A DNA stretch of 64,000 nucleotides, from contig JAHDXR010000010.1 of NCBI GenBank assembly GCA_023384105.1, positions 62,001-126,000 of the forward strand, written 5' to 3'. Source of the stretch: Hyphomonadaceae bacterium (GTDB lineage Bacteria; Pseudomonadota; Alphaproteobacteria; Caulobacterales; Aquidulcibacteraceae). Both the position numbers and the translations under genes were made by a program. Numbering within the stretch: position 1 is the first letter of the stretch; each line of letters starts with the position of its first letter. The notes under the pieces were generated by a model that did not search any database, was not told where the DNA came from, and saw nothing but the letters and a program-made list of their open reading frames with translations. Shown here piece after piece: positions 18,443-28,008 of this stretch.

Positions 18443-19504
18443 ATGAACCGCGCCCAGCGTCTCGCCGCGCTCAACGCCGAACTGGCCAAGCGCATCCTGA
18501 TCCTGGACGGATCGATGGGCGCCTATCTGCAGGGCTTCGGCCTCACCACCAACGATTTCCACGGCACCCGCTTCGTCGAGCACCCGATGTCGCTGAAGGG
18601 CGACAACGACGTCCTGGTGCTGACGCAGCCGGAGACGATCGCCAAGGTGCACGAGGCTTATGTCGCCGCCGGAATCGACATCGTCTCCACCAATACGTTC
18701 AACGCCACGCGCATCAGCCAGGGCGAGTACGCGCTGGAAGACGTCGTCTATGAGATCAATGTCGAGGCGGCGCGGCTGGCGCGGGAGGTCTGCGACCGCG
18801 CCGAGGCGCAGGACGGCAAGCCGCGCGCGGTGGCGGGTTCGATCGGGCCGACGACGAAGCTTCTGTCGATGTCGCCCGAAGTCGGCGATCCGGGCCGGCG
18901 CGATGCGGATTTCGACGGCATGGCCAAGGGCTACGAGGAGCAGGTTCTCGGCCTGATCGAGGGCGGCGCCGACCTGCTGCTGATCGAAACCGTCACCGAT
19001 ACGCTGAACGCGAAGTCGGCGCTGTGGGGCGCGTGGGAGGCGTTCGACAGGACCGGCGTCGAGCTGCCGCTGTGGATCAGCGGCACGATCACCGACCGTT
19101 CCGGCCGCACGCTGTCGGGGCAGACGGTGGAGGCGTTCTACAGTTCCGTGCGCCACGCCGATCCGTGGGCGGTGGGCTTGAACTGCGCGCTCGGGCCCGC
19201 CGACATGCGCGCGTTCCTCGCCGATCTCGCGCGCGTCGCGGAATGCGCGGTGAGCGCCTATCCCAACGCCGGCCTGCCCAACGCCATGGGCGGCTATGAC
19301 GAGACTCCGCATTCGATGGAAGACCACTACGCCGAGTGGGCGCGCGCCGGCTTGCTCAACATCGCCGGCGGCTGCTGCGGCACGACGCCGGAGCATATCG
19401 AGCACATGAAGCACGCGGTCGAAGGCGTCGCGCCGCGGAAAATTCCCGTGCGCGACGTGCGCCTAAAACTCGCCGGCCTCGAACCTTTCACGGCGGCGGC
19501 GTAG
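18443..19504 (+). CDS. metH: methionine synthase, homocysteine-binding half
   Basis: 353-residue homocysteine S-methyltransferase domain equal to the N-terminal module of MetH. The N-terminus [13 protein letters not shown], the zinc cysteine in [14 protein letters not shown] and the paired zinc cysteines in [14 protein letters not shown] are visible. It needs the folate/cobalamin half, encoded two genes downstream, to work. In E. coli MetH is one chain of about 1,200 residues; the split into two genes is known in alphaproteobacteria. A GGAGG site precedes the ATG. Confidence 0.92.
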   Translation: MNRAQRLAALNAELAKRILILDGSMGAYLQGFGLTTNDFHGTRFVEHPMSLKGDNDVLVLTQPETIAKVHEAYVAAGIDIVSTNTFNATRISQGEYALEDVVYEINVEAARLAREVCDRAEAQDGKPRAVAGSIGPTTKLLSMSPEVGDPGRRDADFDGMAKGYEEQVLGLIEGGADLLLIETVTDTLNAKSALWGAWEAFDRTGVELPLWISGTITDRSGRTLSGQTVEAFYSSVRHADPWAVGLNCALGPADMRAFLADLARVAECAVSAYPNAGLPNAMGGYDETPHSMEDHYAEWARAGLLNIAGGCCGTTPEHIEHMKHAVEGVAPRKIPVRDVRLKLAGLEPFTAAA

Positions 19505-19505
19505 C

Positions 19506-20066
19506 ATGAGCAAGACCTATGACGCGCTCGACGATCGCTTGATCGGCTTCATCCGCGCACAAAAGATGTTCTTCGTGGCGACGGCGCCGCTGTCAGGCGA
19601 GGGGCGCGTGAACGTGTCGCCGAAAGGCTATGACAGCTTCGCAGTTCTCGATCCCAACACCGTCGCCTATCTCGACCTCGGCGGGTCGGGCGTGGAGACG
19701 ATCGCGCATGTGCGCGAGAACGGGCGCATCACGATCATGTTCTGCGCCTTCGAGGGCGCGGCCAACATCCTGCGTCTTTACGGGCGCGGAGAGGCGGTCT
19801 GCATGGGCGAGCCCGGCTTCGATGCGCTCAAGGCGCTGTTCCCGAACTTCGACCGAGCCCGCGCAGTGATCCGGGTTAAGCTCGACCGGATTGCGGACAG
19901 TTGCGGGTGGGGCGTGCCGTTCTACGACTTCCGCAGTGAACGCGACCAGCTGCAGCGCTGGGTCGAAGCGCGTCCGCGCGAGGAATGGGAAGAGCGCCGC
20001 TATGCGACGAATGGGCGGAGCATCGACGGCCTGACCGGGCTGGTGAAACCGGAGCCACGTTCATGA
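19506..20066 (+). CDS. pyridoxamine 5'-phosphate oxidase-fold FMN protein inside the met operon
   Basis: 186-residue split-barrel flavin protein (PNPOx superfamily). [20 protein letters not shown] and [19 protein letters not shown] are typical of the FMN-binding 'pyridoxamine 5'-phosphate oxidase family' proteins. It is not canonical PdxH, because the substrate-binding C-terminal region is absent. It starts 1 base after the metH N-part stop and overlaps the metH C-part by ATGA, so it is certainly co-translated with methionine synthase. A role in reduction or reactivation of the cobalamin enzyme, or in flavin supply, is conjecture. It could equally be an unrelated passenger. Confidence 0.8.
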   Translation: MSKTYDALDDRLIGFIRAQKMFFVATAPLSGEGRVNVSPKGYDSFAVLDPNTVAYLDLGGSGVETIAHVRENGRITIMFCAFEGAANILRLYGRGEAVCMGEPGFDALKALFPNFDRARAVIRVKLDRIADSCGWGVPFYDFRSERDQLQRWVEARPREEWEERRYATNGRSIDGLTGLVKPEPRS

Positions 20067-22708
20067 CCGGGTCAAACCCCTTCGCCAACTTCGTCATCGT
20101 CGGCGAGCGCACCAACGTCACCGGCTCGGCGAAGTTCCGCAAGCTGATCGAGGCGGACGATTACGCCGGCGCGCTCGACGTCGCGCGCCAGCAGGTCGAG
20201 TCGGGCGCCAACGTGCTCGACGTGAACGTGGACGCGGCGCTGATCGACGGACCGGCCGCGATGCGCCGTTTCCTCAACCTGATCGCGTCCGAACCCGACA
20301 TCGCGAAAATCCCGCTGATGATCGACAGCTCCAAATGGGAGGTGATCGAGGCGGGGCTCAAATGCGCGCAGGGCAAGTCGATCGTGAACTCGATCTCGCT
20401 GAAGGAGGGCGAGGAGGCGTTCCTGCACTACGCCAGGCGCGTGCGCCGCTACGGCGCGGCGGCCGTGGTGATGGCGTTCGACGAGCAGGGGCAGGCGGAT
20501 ACGACCAGGCGCAAGATCGAAATCTGCACGCGCGCCTATCATTTGCTGGTCGACCACGGCTTCCCGCCCGAAGACATCATCTTCGACCCGAACATCTTCG
20601 CGGTGGCGACGGGGATCGAGGAGCACGCCGACTATGCGCTCGCCTTCTTCGAGGCGACGCGCATCATCCGCGAGTCGCTGCCGCATGCGCATGTCTCGGG
20701 CGGCGTCTCCAACGTCTCGTTCTCGTTCCGCGGCAACGAGCCGGTGCGCGAGGCGATGCATGCGGTGTTCCTCTATCACGCCATCCGCGCCGGCATGGAC
20801 ATGGGCATCGTCAACGCCGGTTCGCTCACGCTCTATGACGAGGTCGAGCCGGAACTGCGCGAGCGCGTCGAGGACGTGCTGCTGAACCGCCGCGACGATG
20901 CGACCGAGCGGCTGCTCGAGTTCGCCGAGACGGTGAAGGGCGGCAAGAAGAAGGACGCCGCGCGCGATCTGTCCTGGCGCGAGAAACCGGTGAAGGAGCG
21001 GCTCGCGCACGCGCTGGTGCACGGCATCAACGAATTCATCGTCGAGGATGCCGAACAGGCGCGCCTCGAGGCCGAGCGTCCGCTGCACGTGATCGAAGGG
21101 CCGCTGATGGACGGCATGTCCATCGTCGGCGACCTGTTCGGCGCGGGCAAGATGTTCCTGCCGCAGGTGGTCAAGTCGGCGCGGGTGATGAAGCAGGCGG
21201 TGGCGCACCTCATTCCGTACATGGAAGAGGAGAAGGAGCGCACCGGCATGGCCGGCAAGTCGAACGGCAAGATCGTGATGGCGACCGTGAAGGGCGACGT
21301 GCACGATATCGGCAAGAACATCGTCGGCGTCGTGCTGCAATGCAACGGCTACGAGATCGACGATCTCGGCGTGATGACGCCGTGCGAGAAGATATTGGAG
21401 CGGGCGAAGGAAATCGGCGCCGATGCGATCGGCCTCTCCGGGCTGATTACGCCCAGCCTCGACGAGATGGTGTTCGTGGCGAGCGAGATGGAGCGGCTGG
21501 GCATGAACCTGCCGCTCCTGATCGGCGGCGCCACCACCTCGCGCACGCACACCGCGGTGAAGATCGCGCCCGCCTATTCGGGGCCGACGATCTACGTGCC
21601 GGATGCGTCCAAGGCGGTGCCGGTGGTGCAGAAGCTGCTGGGCGACGACCGCGATGCGCTGATCGCCGAAACGAAGTCCGACCAGGGCGCGGCGCGCGAG
21701 AGCTACTTCTCCGGCCAGGACAAGCGCCCGCGCCTGCCGCTCGCCAAGGCGCGCCAGCGCGCGCCCAAGCTCGACTATGCGCCGGTCAAGCCCAGCTTCC
21801 TCGGCGTCCGCGCGTTCGAGCATTACCCGCTCGAACAGCTTGTGCCGTATATCGACTGGACGCCGTTCTTCGCGTCATGGGAATTGATGGGCCGCTACCC
21901 GGCGATCCTCGAAGACGACATCGTCGGCGAGGCGGCGCGCAATCTCTATCGCGACGCGCGCGCGATGCTGGATCAGCTCGTCGCCGAGAAATGGGTGACC
22001 GCCTCCGGCGTCGTCGGCTTCTGGCCGGCCAATCGCGACGGAGACGATATCGTTCTTTGGCGGGACGAGCGGCGCGACGGCGAACTGGCGCGCCTGCACA
22101 CGCTGCGCCAGCAGATGGACAAGGGCGAAGCCAAGGGCAATTTCGCGCTCGCCGATTTCGTTGCGCCGGAAGCCGATTATGTCGGCGCCTTCGCGGTGAC
22201 CGCCGGCATCGGCGAGGAAGAGATCGCCATCCGCTTCAAGCGCGCCAACGACGATTACTCCGCCATCGTGGCGCAGGCGCTGTGCGACCGCCTGGCCGAA
22301 GCGTTCGCCGAAGCGATGCACGCGAAGGTGCGGCGCGAACTCTGGGGCTATGCGCGCGACGAAGCGCTGAACTATGACGATCTCATCGCCGAGAAGTATC
22401 GCGGCATCCGCCCTGCGCCCGGCTATCCGGCGCAGCCCGACCACACCGAAAAGCGCACCGTCTTCGATCTGCTCGACGCCACCGCGCGCGCCGGCATCGG
22501 CCTCACCGAAGGCTTCGCGATGACGCCGCCGTCGTCCGTCAGCGGGCTCTATTTCGCGCATCCGCAAGCGGAGTATTTCGGCGTCGGCAAGATCGATCGC
22601 GATCAGGTCGAGGATTATGCGCGGCGCAAGGGCTGGGACGTCGCGACCGCCGAACGCTGGCTGGCCCCGATCCTCAGCTACGATCCGCTGCTGAAGCGGG
22701 CCGGCTAG
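20063..22708 (+). CDS. metH: methionine synthase, folate/cobalamin/activation half
   Basis: 881 residues from the ATGA-overlapped start (the ORF track begins 26 codons too early). Order: pterin-binding domain ([16 protein letters not shown] to ~residue 260), cobalamin-binding four-helix cap and Rossmann domain with the base-off histidine motif [19 protein letters not shown] (about residues 415-430), and the C-terminal SAM-binding activation domain ([20 protein letters not shown]). It transfers the methyl group from methyl-THF via B12 to the homocysteine bound on the separate N-part. The activation domain means it relies on reductive methylation, hence on a flavoprotein reductant. Confidence 0.95.
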   Translation: MTGSNPFANFVIVGERTNVTGSAKFRKLIEADDYAGALDVARQQVESGANVLDVNVDAALIDGPAAMRRFLNLIASEPDIAKIPLMIDSSKWEVIEAGLKCAQGKSIVNSISLKEGEEAFLHYARRVRRYGAAAVVMAFDEQGQADTTRRKIEICTRAYHLLVDHGFPPEDIIFDPNIFAVATGIEEHADYALAFFEATRIIRESLPHAHVSGGVSNVSFSFRGNEPVREAMHAVFLYHAIRAGMDMGIVNAGSLTLYDEVEPELRERVEDVLLNRRDDATERLLEFAETVKGGKKKDAARDLSWREKPVKERLAHALVHGINEFIVEDAEQARLEAERPLHVIEGPLMDGMSIVGDLFGAGKMFLPQVVKSARVMKQAVAHLIPYMEEEKERTGMAGKSNGKIVMATVKGDVHDIGKNIVGVVLQCNGYEIDDLGVMTPCEKILERAKEIGADAIGLSGLITPSLDEMVFVASEMERLGMNLPLLIGGATTSRTHTAVKIAPAYSGPTIYVPDASKAVPVVQKLLGDDRDALIAETKSDQGAARESYFSGQDKRPRLPLAKARQRAPKLDYAPVKPSFLGVRAFEHYPLEQLVPYIDWTPFFASWELMGRYPAILEDDIVGEAARNLYRDARAMLDQLVAEKWVTASGVVGFWPANRDGDDIVLWRDERRDGELARLHTLRQQMDKGEAKGNFALADFVAPEADYVGAFAVTAGIGEEEIAIRFKRANDDYSAIVAQALCDRLAEAFAEAMHAKVRRELWGYARDEALNYDDLIAEKYRGIRPAPGYPAQPDHTEKRTVFDLLDATARAGIGLTEGFAMTPPSSVSGLYFAHPQAEYFGVGKIDRDQVEDYARRKGWDVATAERWLAPILSYDPLLKRAG

Positions 22709-22715
22709 CTTTACC

Positions 22716-22746
22716 TTGGACCGCCGGCGTCTCGCCGGCGTCGCCG
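22716..22746. repeat. single-arm mosaic repeat, family A
   Basis: TTGGACCGCCGGCGTCTCGCCGGCGTCGCC lies 8 bases after the metH stop and forms a CCGCCGGCG/CGCCGGCG hairpin. It is one of the few copies between co-directional genes, so it may act as terminator or attenuator between metH and the M16 protease. The remaining ~155 bases up to the M16 start hold no gene. Confidence 0.7.
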
Positions 22747-22902
22747 TTCGAATTTTCGCGCCGGGTCGAAGCGGAACCGTCTCCGCCGGCGATCCAAAAA
22801 GGGGAAGGTCGCCGTTCGTCCCCCGACGGCGACGCGCCCGTCGCAATTTTGTGGCGCCGCAGGCCGCCGCTGCTAGAACGGCCCGAATCCGTTGGGGGTC
22901 TC

Positions 22903-25725
22903 ATGAAACGTATCATCACGATGGTCGCCGCCGCGCTCGCGCTGGTTGCGTGCGCGACGTCTTCCGCGCCGCAGCGGAGCGCTGCGCTCGACGTCGCGCC
23001 GCTCGCCTACACGATGCGCACGCTGGAGAACGGCTTGCGCGTCTACGCGATGCCCGATCCGAACACCGCGAACGTCTCGGTGCAGGTCTGGTACGACGTC
23101 GGCTCCGTCGACGATCCCGAAGGCCGTTCGGGCTTCGCGCACCTGTTCGAACACATCATGTTCAAGTCGACGCGCAACATGCCGGAGCAGTTCTTCGACC
23201 GGCTGACGGAAGATGTCGGCGGCTTCAACAACGCCTCCACCTATGACGACTTCACCAACTATTACGAGGTCGTTCCCGCCAATCATCTCGAGCGCGTGCT
23301 GTGGGCCGAGGCCGACCGGATGGGCTCGCTGGTCGTCAACGAAGAAAGCTTCGCCTCCGAGCGCAACGTGGTGAAAGAAGAGCTGCGCCAGCGCGTGCTG
23401 GCTTCGCCCTACGGCCGGCTGTTCTACTTCTATCTGAACCAGGCCAATTACGACGTGCACCCGTACGGCCGTCCGGGCATCGGCTCGATCGAAGATCTCG
23501 ACGCCGCCACGGTCGAGGACGTGCGCGCGTTCCACGCGACGTACTATCGCCCGGACAATGCGGTGCTGGTCGTCGCCGGCAATTTCGATCAGGCGCAGCT
23601 CGACCGCTGGATCGATCGGTATTTCGGCGACATCGCCCGTCCGAGCCGCGCCATCCCGCGCGACTATCCGGCCGAACCTGCGCGCACGCAGCCGCGCGAC
23701 TACACCGTCTATGCGCCGAACGTGCCGCTGCCGGCGGTGATGATCTCGTACCCGCAGCCGGCCTCGACCGATCCCGACCTGCCGGCGCTGTTCGTGCTCG
23801 ATGCGATCATGTCGCGCGGCAATTCCTCGCGGCTTTATCAGTCGCTGGTCTATGAGCAGCAGATCGCCGCGCAAGTGTTCACCAATCTGGAGGCGACGCA
23901 GGATCCGGGCGCCTACGGCCTGTTCGCGATCCTGTCGGAGGGCCAGTCGGCCGACGCCGGCGTCGCCGCGCTGACCGCCCAGATCGCGCGCATGCGCGAC
24001 GAGCCGGTGACGCCGGCCGAACTCGACGAAGCCAAGAACGAGATCGTCACTTCCACCATCGAGAACCGCGAGACCGCTTACGGCCGCGCGTTCGAACTGG
24101 CGGACGCGGTGATCCGCTACGGCGACGCCGGTTACGCCGACCGCCTGCTCGCGGCCGTGCAGGCGACGACGGCGGCGGACGTGCAGCGCGTCGCGCGCCG
24201 CATCCTCAACGACCAGCGCCGCGTCGTGGTGCGCTACCTGCCGGAGCAGGAGGGCGCCGCCGGCGACACGATCCGGACCTCGCCGCACATCCAGGCGCGC
24301 CGGCTCGACATCCCGCAGTCGGAAATCCCGACCTACACGCTCGCCGCCGAAGCCCAGCGCGAGCAGCCCCCGGCGCCCGGCGCGCCGGTCGACGCGCGCA
24401 TTCCGCAGACCTCGCAGCGCACGCTGGCGAACGGCCTGCGCGTGATCGTGGCGCCCAACCGCGCCTTGCCGCTGGTCAGCGCCGACCTGCGCGTCGCCTC
24501 CGGCGGCAGCGCCGATCCCGCCGACCGCGCCGGTCTCGCCAGCATGACGGCGGACCTGCTCACGCGCGGCACCGCCACGCGCAGCGCCACCGAGATCGCG
24601 CGTCAGATCGAGTCGCTGGGCGCGAGCATCGGTTCGGGCGCCGGCGTCGATTCGTCCGCCGTCTCGCTGATGACGCGCTCGGACCGCGCCGACGACGCCT
24701 TCGCCGTGTTCGCTGACGTCGCGCGCAACCCGGCGTTCGCGCAGGACGAACTTGAGCGCGCGCAGCAGGAGGCGCTCGACGGTTTGCAGGTGGCGCTGAG
24801 CCAGCCCGGCTCGATCGGCCAGATGGCGATGACGCGGGCGATCTATGGCGAGGCGCCGTACGGCGCAGTGGCATCGCCGCGCAGCATCGGCGCGATCACG
24901 CGCGAGGAAATGGGCGGCTTCCACCGCACTTTCTGGCGTCCCGACAACGCCGTGCTCGTCATCACCGGCGACGTTTCCGCCGACGAGGGCTTTGCGCTGG
25001 CCGAACGCCATTTCGGCGGCTGGGCGCGCCCCGAGGCGCCGCTGCCGGCGCGTCCGGATGCATCGGCCCACGCGGCCTCCGCGCGCACCATCGTCGTCGA
25101 CCTGCCGCAGACCGGCCAGGCCGCCGTGCTGATGGGATTGCGCGGGGTCGCGCGCACCGACGCGGACTATTTCCCGCTCCTGGTCGCCAACAACGTGCTT
25201 GGCGGCGGCTACTCGGCCCGGCTCAACACCGAGATCCGCATCCGCCGCGGGCTCTCCTACGGCGCCGGCTCCAGCCTGCAGGCGCGCATGGCGCCGGGTC
25301 CGATCGTCGCCTCGGCGCAGACGCGCAACGATGCGGCGGTGCAGGTGTACGAACTGATGCGGGCCGAGATCGACCGCATCGGCGACACCCCGGCGCCGGA
25401 AGCGGAGCTTACCGCCCGCAAGGCGGTGCTGATCGGCGGCTTCGGCCGCAGCATCGAGACGACGGCGGGTCTGGCCGGGCAAATCTCGACGCTGGCCCTT
25501 TACGGCCTGCCGCCGGAGCGGCTTGGCGCCTACGTCGCCGACATCACCAGCGTGACGCCGGCGCAGGCGCAGGCCGCGGCGCAGCGTTATTTCGATCCCG
25601 ATCGCGCCGATCTGGTGATCGTTGGGGACGCGCGGCATTTCTACGACGGCGTCCGCCGGGTGCGGCGCAACGCCGAGCGCATTCCGGTTTCAGAATTGAA
25701 TCTGGACGAGGAATCGCTCCGCTGA
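22903..25725 (+). CDS. M16 family zinc protease lipoprotein (two fused M16 halves)
   Basis: 940 residues. The start at MKRIITMVAAALALVAC gives a lipoprotein signal with lipobox LVAC and a GGGGG-rich ribosome site; the ORF track begins 18 codons earlier. The first M16 half has the inverted zinc motif HLFEHIMFKST (HxxEH) with the downstream ligand glutamate near NEESFASERNVVKEE. The second half (from ~residue 500) lacks HxxEH and is the usual inactive partner that closes the peptide chamber. Probably a periplasmic, membrane-anchored peptidase for small unfolded peptides. Long single-chain double M16 proteins of this kind are common in this group. Confidence 0.9.
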   Translation: MKRIITMVAAALALVACATSSAPQRSAALDVAPLAYTMRTLENGLRVYAMPDPNTANVSVQVWYDVGSVDDPEGRSGFAHLFEHIMFKSTRNMPEQFFDRLTEDVGGFNNASTYDDFTNYYEVVPANHLERVLWAEADRMGSLVVNEESFASERNVVKEELRQRVLASPYGRLFYFYLNQANYDVHPYGRPGIGSIEDLDAATVEDVRAFHATYYRPDNAVLVVAGNFDQAQLDRWIDRYFGDIARPSRAIPRDYPAEPARTQPRDYTVYAPNVPLPAVMISYPQPASTDPDLPALFVLDAIMSRGNSSRLYQSLVYEQQIAAQVFTNLEATQDPGAYGLFAILSEGQSADAGVAALTAQIARMRDEPVTPAELDEAKNEIVTSTIENRETAYGRAFELADAVIRYGDAGYADRLLAAVQATTAADVQRVARRILNDQRRVVVRYLPEQEGAAGDTIRTSPHIQARRLDIPQSEIPTYTLAAEAQREQPPAPGAPVDARIPQTSQRTLANGLRVIVAPNRALPLVSADLRVASGGSADPADRAGLASMTADLLTRGTATRSATEIARQIESLGASIGSGAGVDSSAVSLMTRSDRADDAFAVFADVARNPAFAQDELERAQQEALDGLQVALSQPGSIGQMAMTRAIYGEAPYGAVASPRSIGAITREEMGGFHRTFWRPDNAVLVITGDVSADEGFALAERHFGGWARPEAPLPARPDASAHAASARTIVVDLPQTGQAAVLMGLRGVARTDADYFPLLVANNVLGGGYSARLNTEIRIRRGLSYGAGSSLQARMAPGPIVASAQTRNDAAVQVYELMRAEIDRIGDTPAPEAELTARKAVLIGGFGRSIETTAGLAGQISTLALYGLPPERLGAYVADITSVTPAQAQAAAQRYFDPDRADLVIVGDARHFYDGVRRVRRNAERIPVSELNLDEESLR

Positions 25726-25788
25726 AGCTGTGGGCAGCGTCGCGTTTGAAGGCGTGACGCTGCCCGCGACTCAGTTAATGTCCGGCCG

Positions 25789-26148
25789 GTGATCGGAAAA
25801 AACGCCATCCGGATCGGCGCTATAGCGCTTGCGCTCTGCACGCTTTCGTTCGCGGCGGGCATCGCGGGCGACCTGGCCGAGCCGCCGCGCTCGGGCGTGC
25901 GGGTGGTGGTGCGGATTCCGCCGGAGCTGCCGCAGGACGCGGTTCGCGCCGGCCCGATCGCCGGGATGATGGCGACCAGCGCCGCGGCCGCCGCCGCGCC
26001 GTACCGCGCGCCGCGCCAGCTCAGGGCGGCGCAGCCGGCGGTCGAGGCCGAAGAGGTGATTCTCCCGATCGAGAAGCCGCGGCGCGCCGAGGCCCGCGCC
26101 GACATTAAGCAAGACCCCGACCGCGCCCCGAAGCCGGCTGACGCATAG
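25789..26148 (+). CDS. small secreted/anchored hypothetical protein
   Basis: 119 residues from a GTG start. The N-terminus looks like a signal peptide or anchor (AIRIGAIALALCTLSFAAGIA), followed by a proline/alanine-rich low-complexity stretch (AATSA-like, APYRAPRQLRAAQPAVE) and a charged tail. I recognise no domain. It lies 64 bases after the M16 gene and might be co-transcribed. Its last codons fall in a tandem 16-base repeat. The opposite strand also carries long ORFs, but these lack a start in a credible context. Confidence 0.5.
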   Translation: MIGKNAIRIGAIALALCTLSFAAGIAGDLAEPPRSGVRVVVRIPPELPQDAVRAGPIAGMMATSAAAAAAPYRAPRQLRAAQPAVEAEEVILPIEKPRRAEARADIKQDPDRAPKPADA

Positions 26149-26178
26149 GCCAGCTGACGTGCAGGCCAGCTGACGTAC
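26131..26178. repeat. tandem 16-base repeat
   Basis: Three successive units, AAGCCGGCTGACGCAT, AGGCCAGCTGACGTGC and AGGCCAGCTGACGTAC, followed by a partial AGGTAAGTGCGG. The first unit encodes the last residues and stop of the small ORF; the rest is non-coding. The core CAGCTGACGT repeats every 16 bases. Possible slippage array or spaced protein-binding sites. The remaining ~90 bases to the next gene show nothing further. Confidence 0.65.
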
Positions 26179-26266
26179 AGGTAAGTGCGGCTTTGCCGCA
26201 ACATGGGCGCAGGCTGTCTGCAACACGCCAAAAAAGCGCCCAGGTCAAAGGCTCATCTCTTCGCCT

Positions 26267-27034
26267 ATGAGCCAATCCGGCGGGCCGAGTCTGACGGGAC
26301 GAGGCGCTGCGGCCGTCGCCGCTGCGCTCGCCTTGGCTGCGCCCGGGCTGGCCGGGGCCCAGCAACAGCCGCAGCGCCAGACGGCGCCGCCGGTGCAGGG
26401 GCTCTATTCCACCTCCGCCGGGGCGACCCGCTACGCCACGCCCGACGGCGCCGTCCGCTTCGTGCTCGACCGCTCGGGCGGCCGCGCGGCCCTGGTGCAG
26501 TTCGAGGGCGATCCCGAGGTGCACGTGCTGCGCCCGGCCATGGCGGCCGGCGGCGGCGAAATCTACCGCACCGAGGATGGCGACGTCGCGCTGCGCATCA
26601 CCCCGCACGGCGGCATCATCGTTTATACGCGCGCCCTGCGCACCGGCGCGGCGGCTTCGGAAGAAGCGCGCGTCGCGCCGCTGACGCCGGAAGCCATCGC
26701 CTTCGCCGAGATGCAGGAGCGCTTTCGCCGGCTGCAGGTCAGCGCGCGGCGCAGCGTCGGCGCGCCGATCACGTTCACGGTGCCGGCGCGCATGTCGGCG
26801 CCGGCGGCGGGCGTGGTGGTCGACGCGGCGGAACGCGCGGCGGAGGGGCTGGCGGCGGCGCCGATGACCAATGTGCGCCGGGTGATCATCAGCTTCGGCC
26901 CGCAGCCGCGCGTGGTGCTGGACGGCGACCAGCTTTACATCCAGGTCGCGCCCCAGCTCGGCTACGCCGGGCGCCCCTCGTCGAACACGATCCGCAATGT
27001 CGTGACCGGCGAAGTCCAAGGCCCGACGCAATAG
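26267..27034 (+). CDS. secreted hypothetical protein (possibly DUF4908)
   Basis: 255 residues with a signal peptide (GRGAAAVAAALALAAPGLAGA) and a periplasmic domain starting YSTSAGATRYATPDGAVRFVLD. It contains EVHVLRPAMAAGGGEIYRT and two short stretches around RRSVGAPITFTVPA and VRRVIISFGPQPRVVLDG. The layout recalls the Caulobacterales DUF4908 family; I am not certain of that assignment. No catalytic motif is visible. The gene is convergent with the DUF5615 toxin gene across a 354-base repeat region. Confidence 0.65.
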   Translation: MSQSGGPSLTGRGAAAVAAALALAAPGLAGAQQQPQRQTAPPVQGLYSTSAGATRYATPDGAVRFVLDRSGGRAALVQFEGDPEVHVLRPAMAAGGGEIYRTEDGDVALRITPHGGIIVYTRALRTGAAASEEARVAPLTPEAIAFAEMQERFRRLQVSARRSVGAPITFTVPARMSAPAAGVVVDAAERAAEGLAAAPMTNVRRVIISFGPQPRVVLDGDQLYIQVAPQLGYAGRPSSNTIRNVVTGEVQGPTQ

Positions 27035-27142
27035 GTCGCCCGGAGAAGCGGCTTTCTTCTAAAGCGCCGCGCTGAATATCGGACGCGCCCCTATGGACCG
27101 CCGGCGTCCCGCCGGCATGCGGTTTCGTTTACAAGCCAGCGA

Positions 27143-27248
27143 GTCATTCCGGGCGGAGGCGCGCATGCGCCGCAGACCCGGAACCCAGGGCGAGCGGCGT
27201 ATCGCTCGCCCTGGGTTCCGGATCGCGCTCCGCGCGTCCGGTAATGAC
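27143..27248. repeat. family B palindrome (GTCATTCCGG type) nested in family A
   Basis: Starts GTCATTCCGG and ends CCGGTAATGAC, with a central perfect 19-base hairpin CCGGAACCCAGGGCGAGCG around a 6-base loop, then GATCGCGCTCCGCGCGTCCG. A second copy is at 35.8-35.95 kb. Comparable RIME/REP-like palindromes are common in alphaproteobacterial intergenic DNA. Confidence 0.85.
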
Positions 27249-27283
27249 TCGCGCGATGGGGCCGGTGCCGGGCGTCGCCTTGG

Positions 27284-27312
27284 CGTCATGCTGAGCTTGT
27301 CGAAGCATGACG
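27284..27312. repeat. family C palindrome (GTCATGCTGAGC type)
   Basis: CGTCATGCTGAGCTTGTCGAAGCATGACG: arms CGTCATGCT/AGCATGACG around GAGCTTGTCGA. I recognise this as a widely dispersed bacterial intergenic palindrome. Here it is packed beside family B inside a family A element. Confidence 0.8.
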
Positions 27313-27388
27313 CCATTCTCACGTGGCGCATGCCGGCGGGACGCCGGCGGTCCATATCAGGCTTGCGTCGAATTTGGCGCGCGGCGCT

Positions 27389-27751
27389 TTAGCCGAGGTC
27401 GAATGGACGCGATCGTACGCGTTTCACCTCGATCACGTGCACGGCCCGGTAGATGCTTTCGCCCAGCCGTTTGAGTTCCGACGCGATCCGAGCCCCCTCA
27501 GCCGAGACGTCCGCTTCGTCGAAAGCGATAATCACGACGCCGGCGGAGTTGGCGAATCCGCGCAGCGCCAGTTCCGCCATGTCATAGTCACGCGCCAGCA
27601 CGACGCGGCCATCGGCGAACGCCGTCTCCATAACTTGAAGGTCGGAGCTGTTGAGCGGCAATACCTCGCGCTGGGCGACGACATCGAAGCCGTGACCGCC
27701 GAGAGCCTTGGCCAGTGCTGGCGATACGCTTGCGTCCAGGAACAAGCGCAT
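27389..27751 (-). CDS. DUF5615 PIN-like toxin
   Basis: 120-residue protein of the DUF5615 PIN-like family. It has the N-terminal aspartate in RLFLDASVSPALAKAL, the GHGFDVV segment, and the second acidic site in VVLARDYDMAELAL, as expected for a Mg-dependent PIN-type RNase. It starts directly at the antitoxin stop codon (TAAATG, no gap), so the two are co-translated. Paired with DUF433 it forms a VapBC-like toxin-antitoxin module. Activity has not been shown for most members, so the RNase role is inferred from the fold. Confidence 0.8.
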   Translation of the reverse strand: MRLFLDASVSPALAKALGGHGFDVVAQREVLPLNSSDLQVMETAFADGRVVLARDYDMAELALRGFANSAGVVIIAFDEADVSAEGARIASELKRLGESIYRAVHVIEVKRVRSRPFDLG

Positions 27752-27976
27752 TTACTTCGCAGCGACTAGACCGTCGTGGCGCACCAACTCCGCCGCGTAG
27801 GCGGTGGCCGCAAGTACGTCGTCTCGGGTCAATTCGGGGAATTCAGCGGCGATCTGATCCGCAGAAAGCCCCGTCGACAAGCGGCGCATAATAACCTCGA
27901 CGCTAATGCGCGTGCCGACAATACAGGGTTTGCCGAGCAAGACGGCCGGATCCCGGGTGATACGCTCGTGCGCCAT
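27752..27976 (-). CDS. DUF433 antitoxin
   Basis: 74-residue DUF433 protein (RITRDPAVLLGKPCIVGTRI, VEVIMRRLSTGLSADQIAAE, FPELTRDDVLAATAYAAEL), a winged-helix-like DNA-binding fold usually encoded before a DUF5615 PIN protein. The ATG at MAHERI is preferred over the TTG two codons earlier. It acts as DNA-binding antitoxin and likely autorepressor. No clear palindrome was found upstream. Confidence 0.8.
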   Translation of the reverse strand: MAHERITRDPAVLLGKPCIVGTRISVEVIMRRLSTGLSADQIAAEFPELTRDDVLAATAYAAELVRHDGLVAAK

Positions 27977-28008
27977 GCACAAAACTTAGCTTCCCGGCGT
28001 CGGCTTCG

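Larger units (their letters stand above)
27061..27390. repeat. composite nested palindromic element, family A (longest copy)
   Basis: The only gap over 300 bases in the window (27035-27388). It has perfect outer arms AAAGCGCCGCGC (27061) and its complement (27379), the second of which runs into the stop of the DUF5615 gene. Inside are perfect 29-base arms ATGGACCGCCGGCGTCCC... (27093) and their complement (27327). Between the inner arms lie a complete family B palindrome and a family C palindrome, each listed separately. No ORF is credible in the region. Confidence 0.9.

Noticed and set aside
20072-21823. 583-aa minus-strand ORF within metH
   Set aside because: Antisense shadow of MetH, with histidine/arginine-rich nonsense composition.
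22873-25638. 921-aa minus-strand ORF within the M16 protease
   Set aside because: Antisense shadow; no motifs, no ribosome site.
25641-26231. 196-aa minus-strand ORF overlapping the small secreted protein
   Set aside because: No recognisable domain and it overlaps the M16 3' end; the plus-strand ORF has a better signal-peptide-like N-terminus.
27093-27392. 99-aa ORF starting MDRRRPAGMR
   Set aside because: It is a translation of the family A repeat; the same MDRRRPAG start appears in ORFs at several copies (9.5, 27.1, 31.7, 41.3, 57.6 kb) simply because the repeat contains ATGGACCGCCGGCG.
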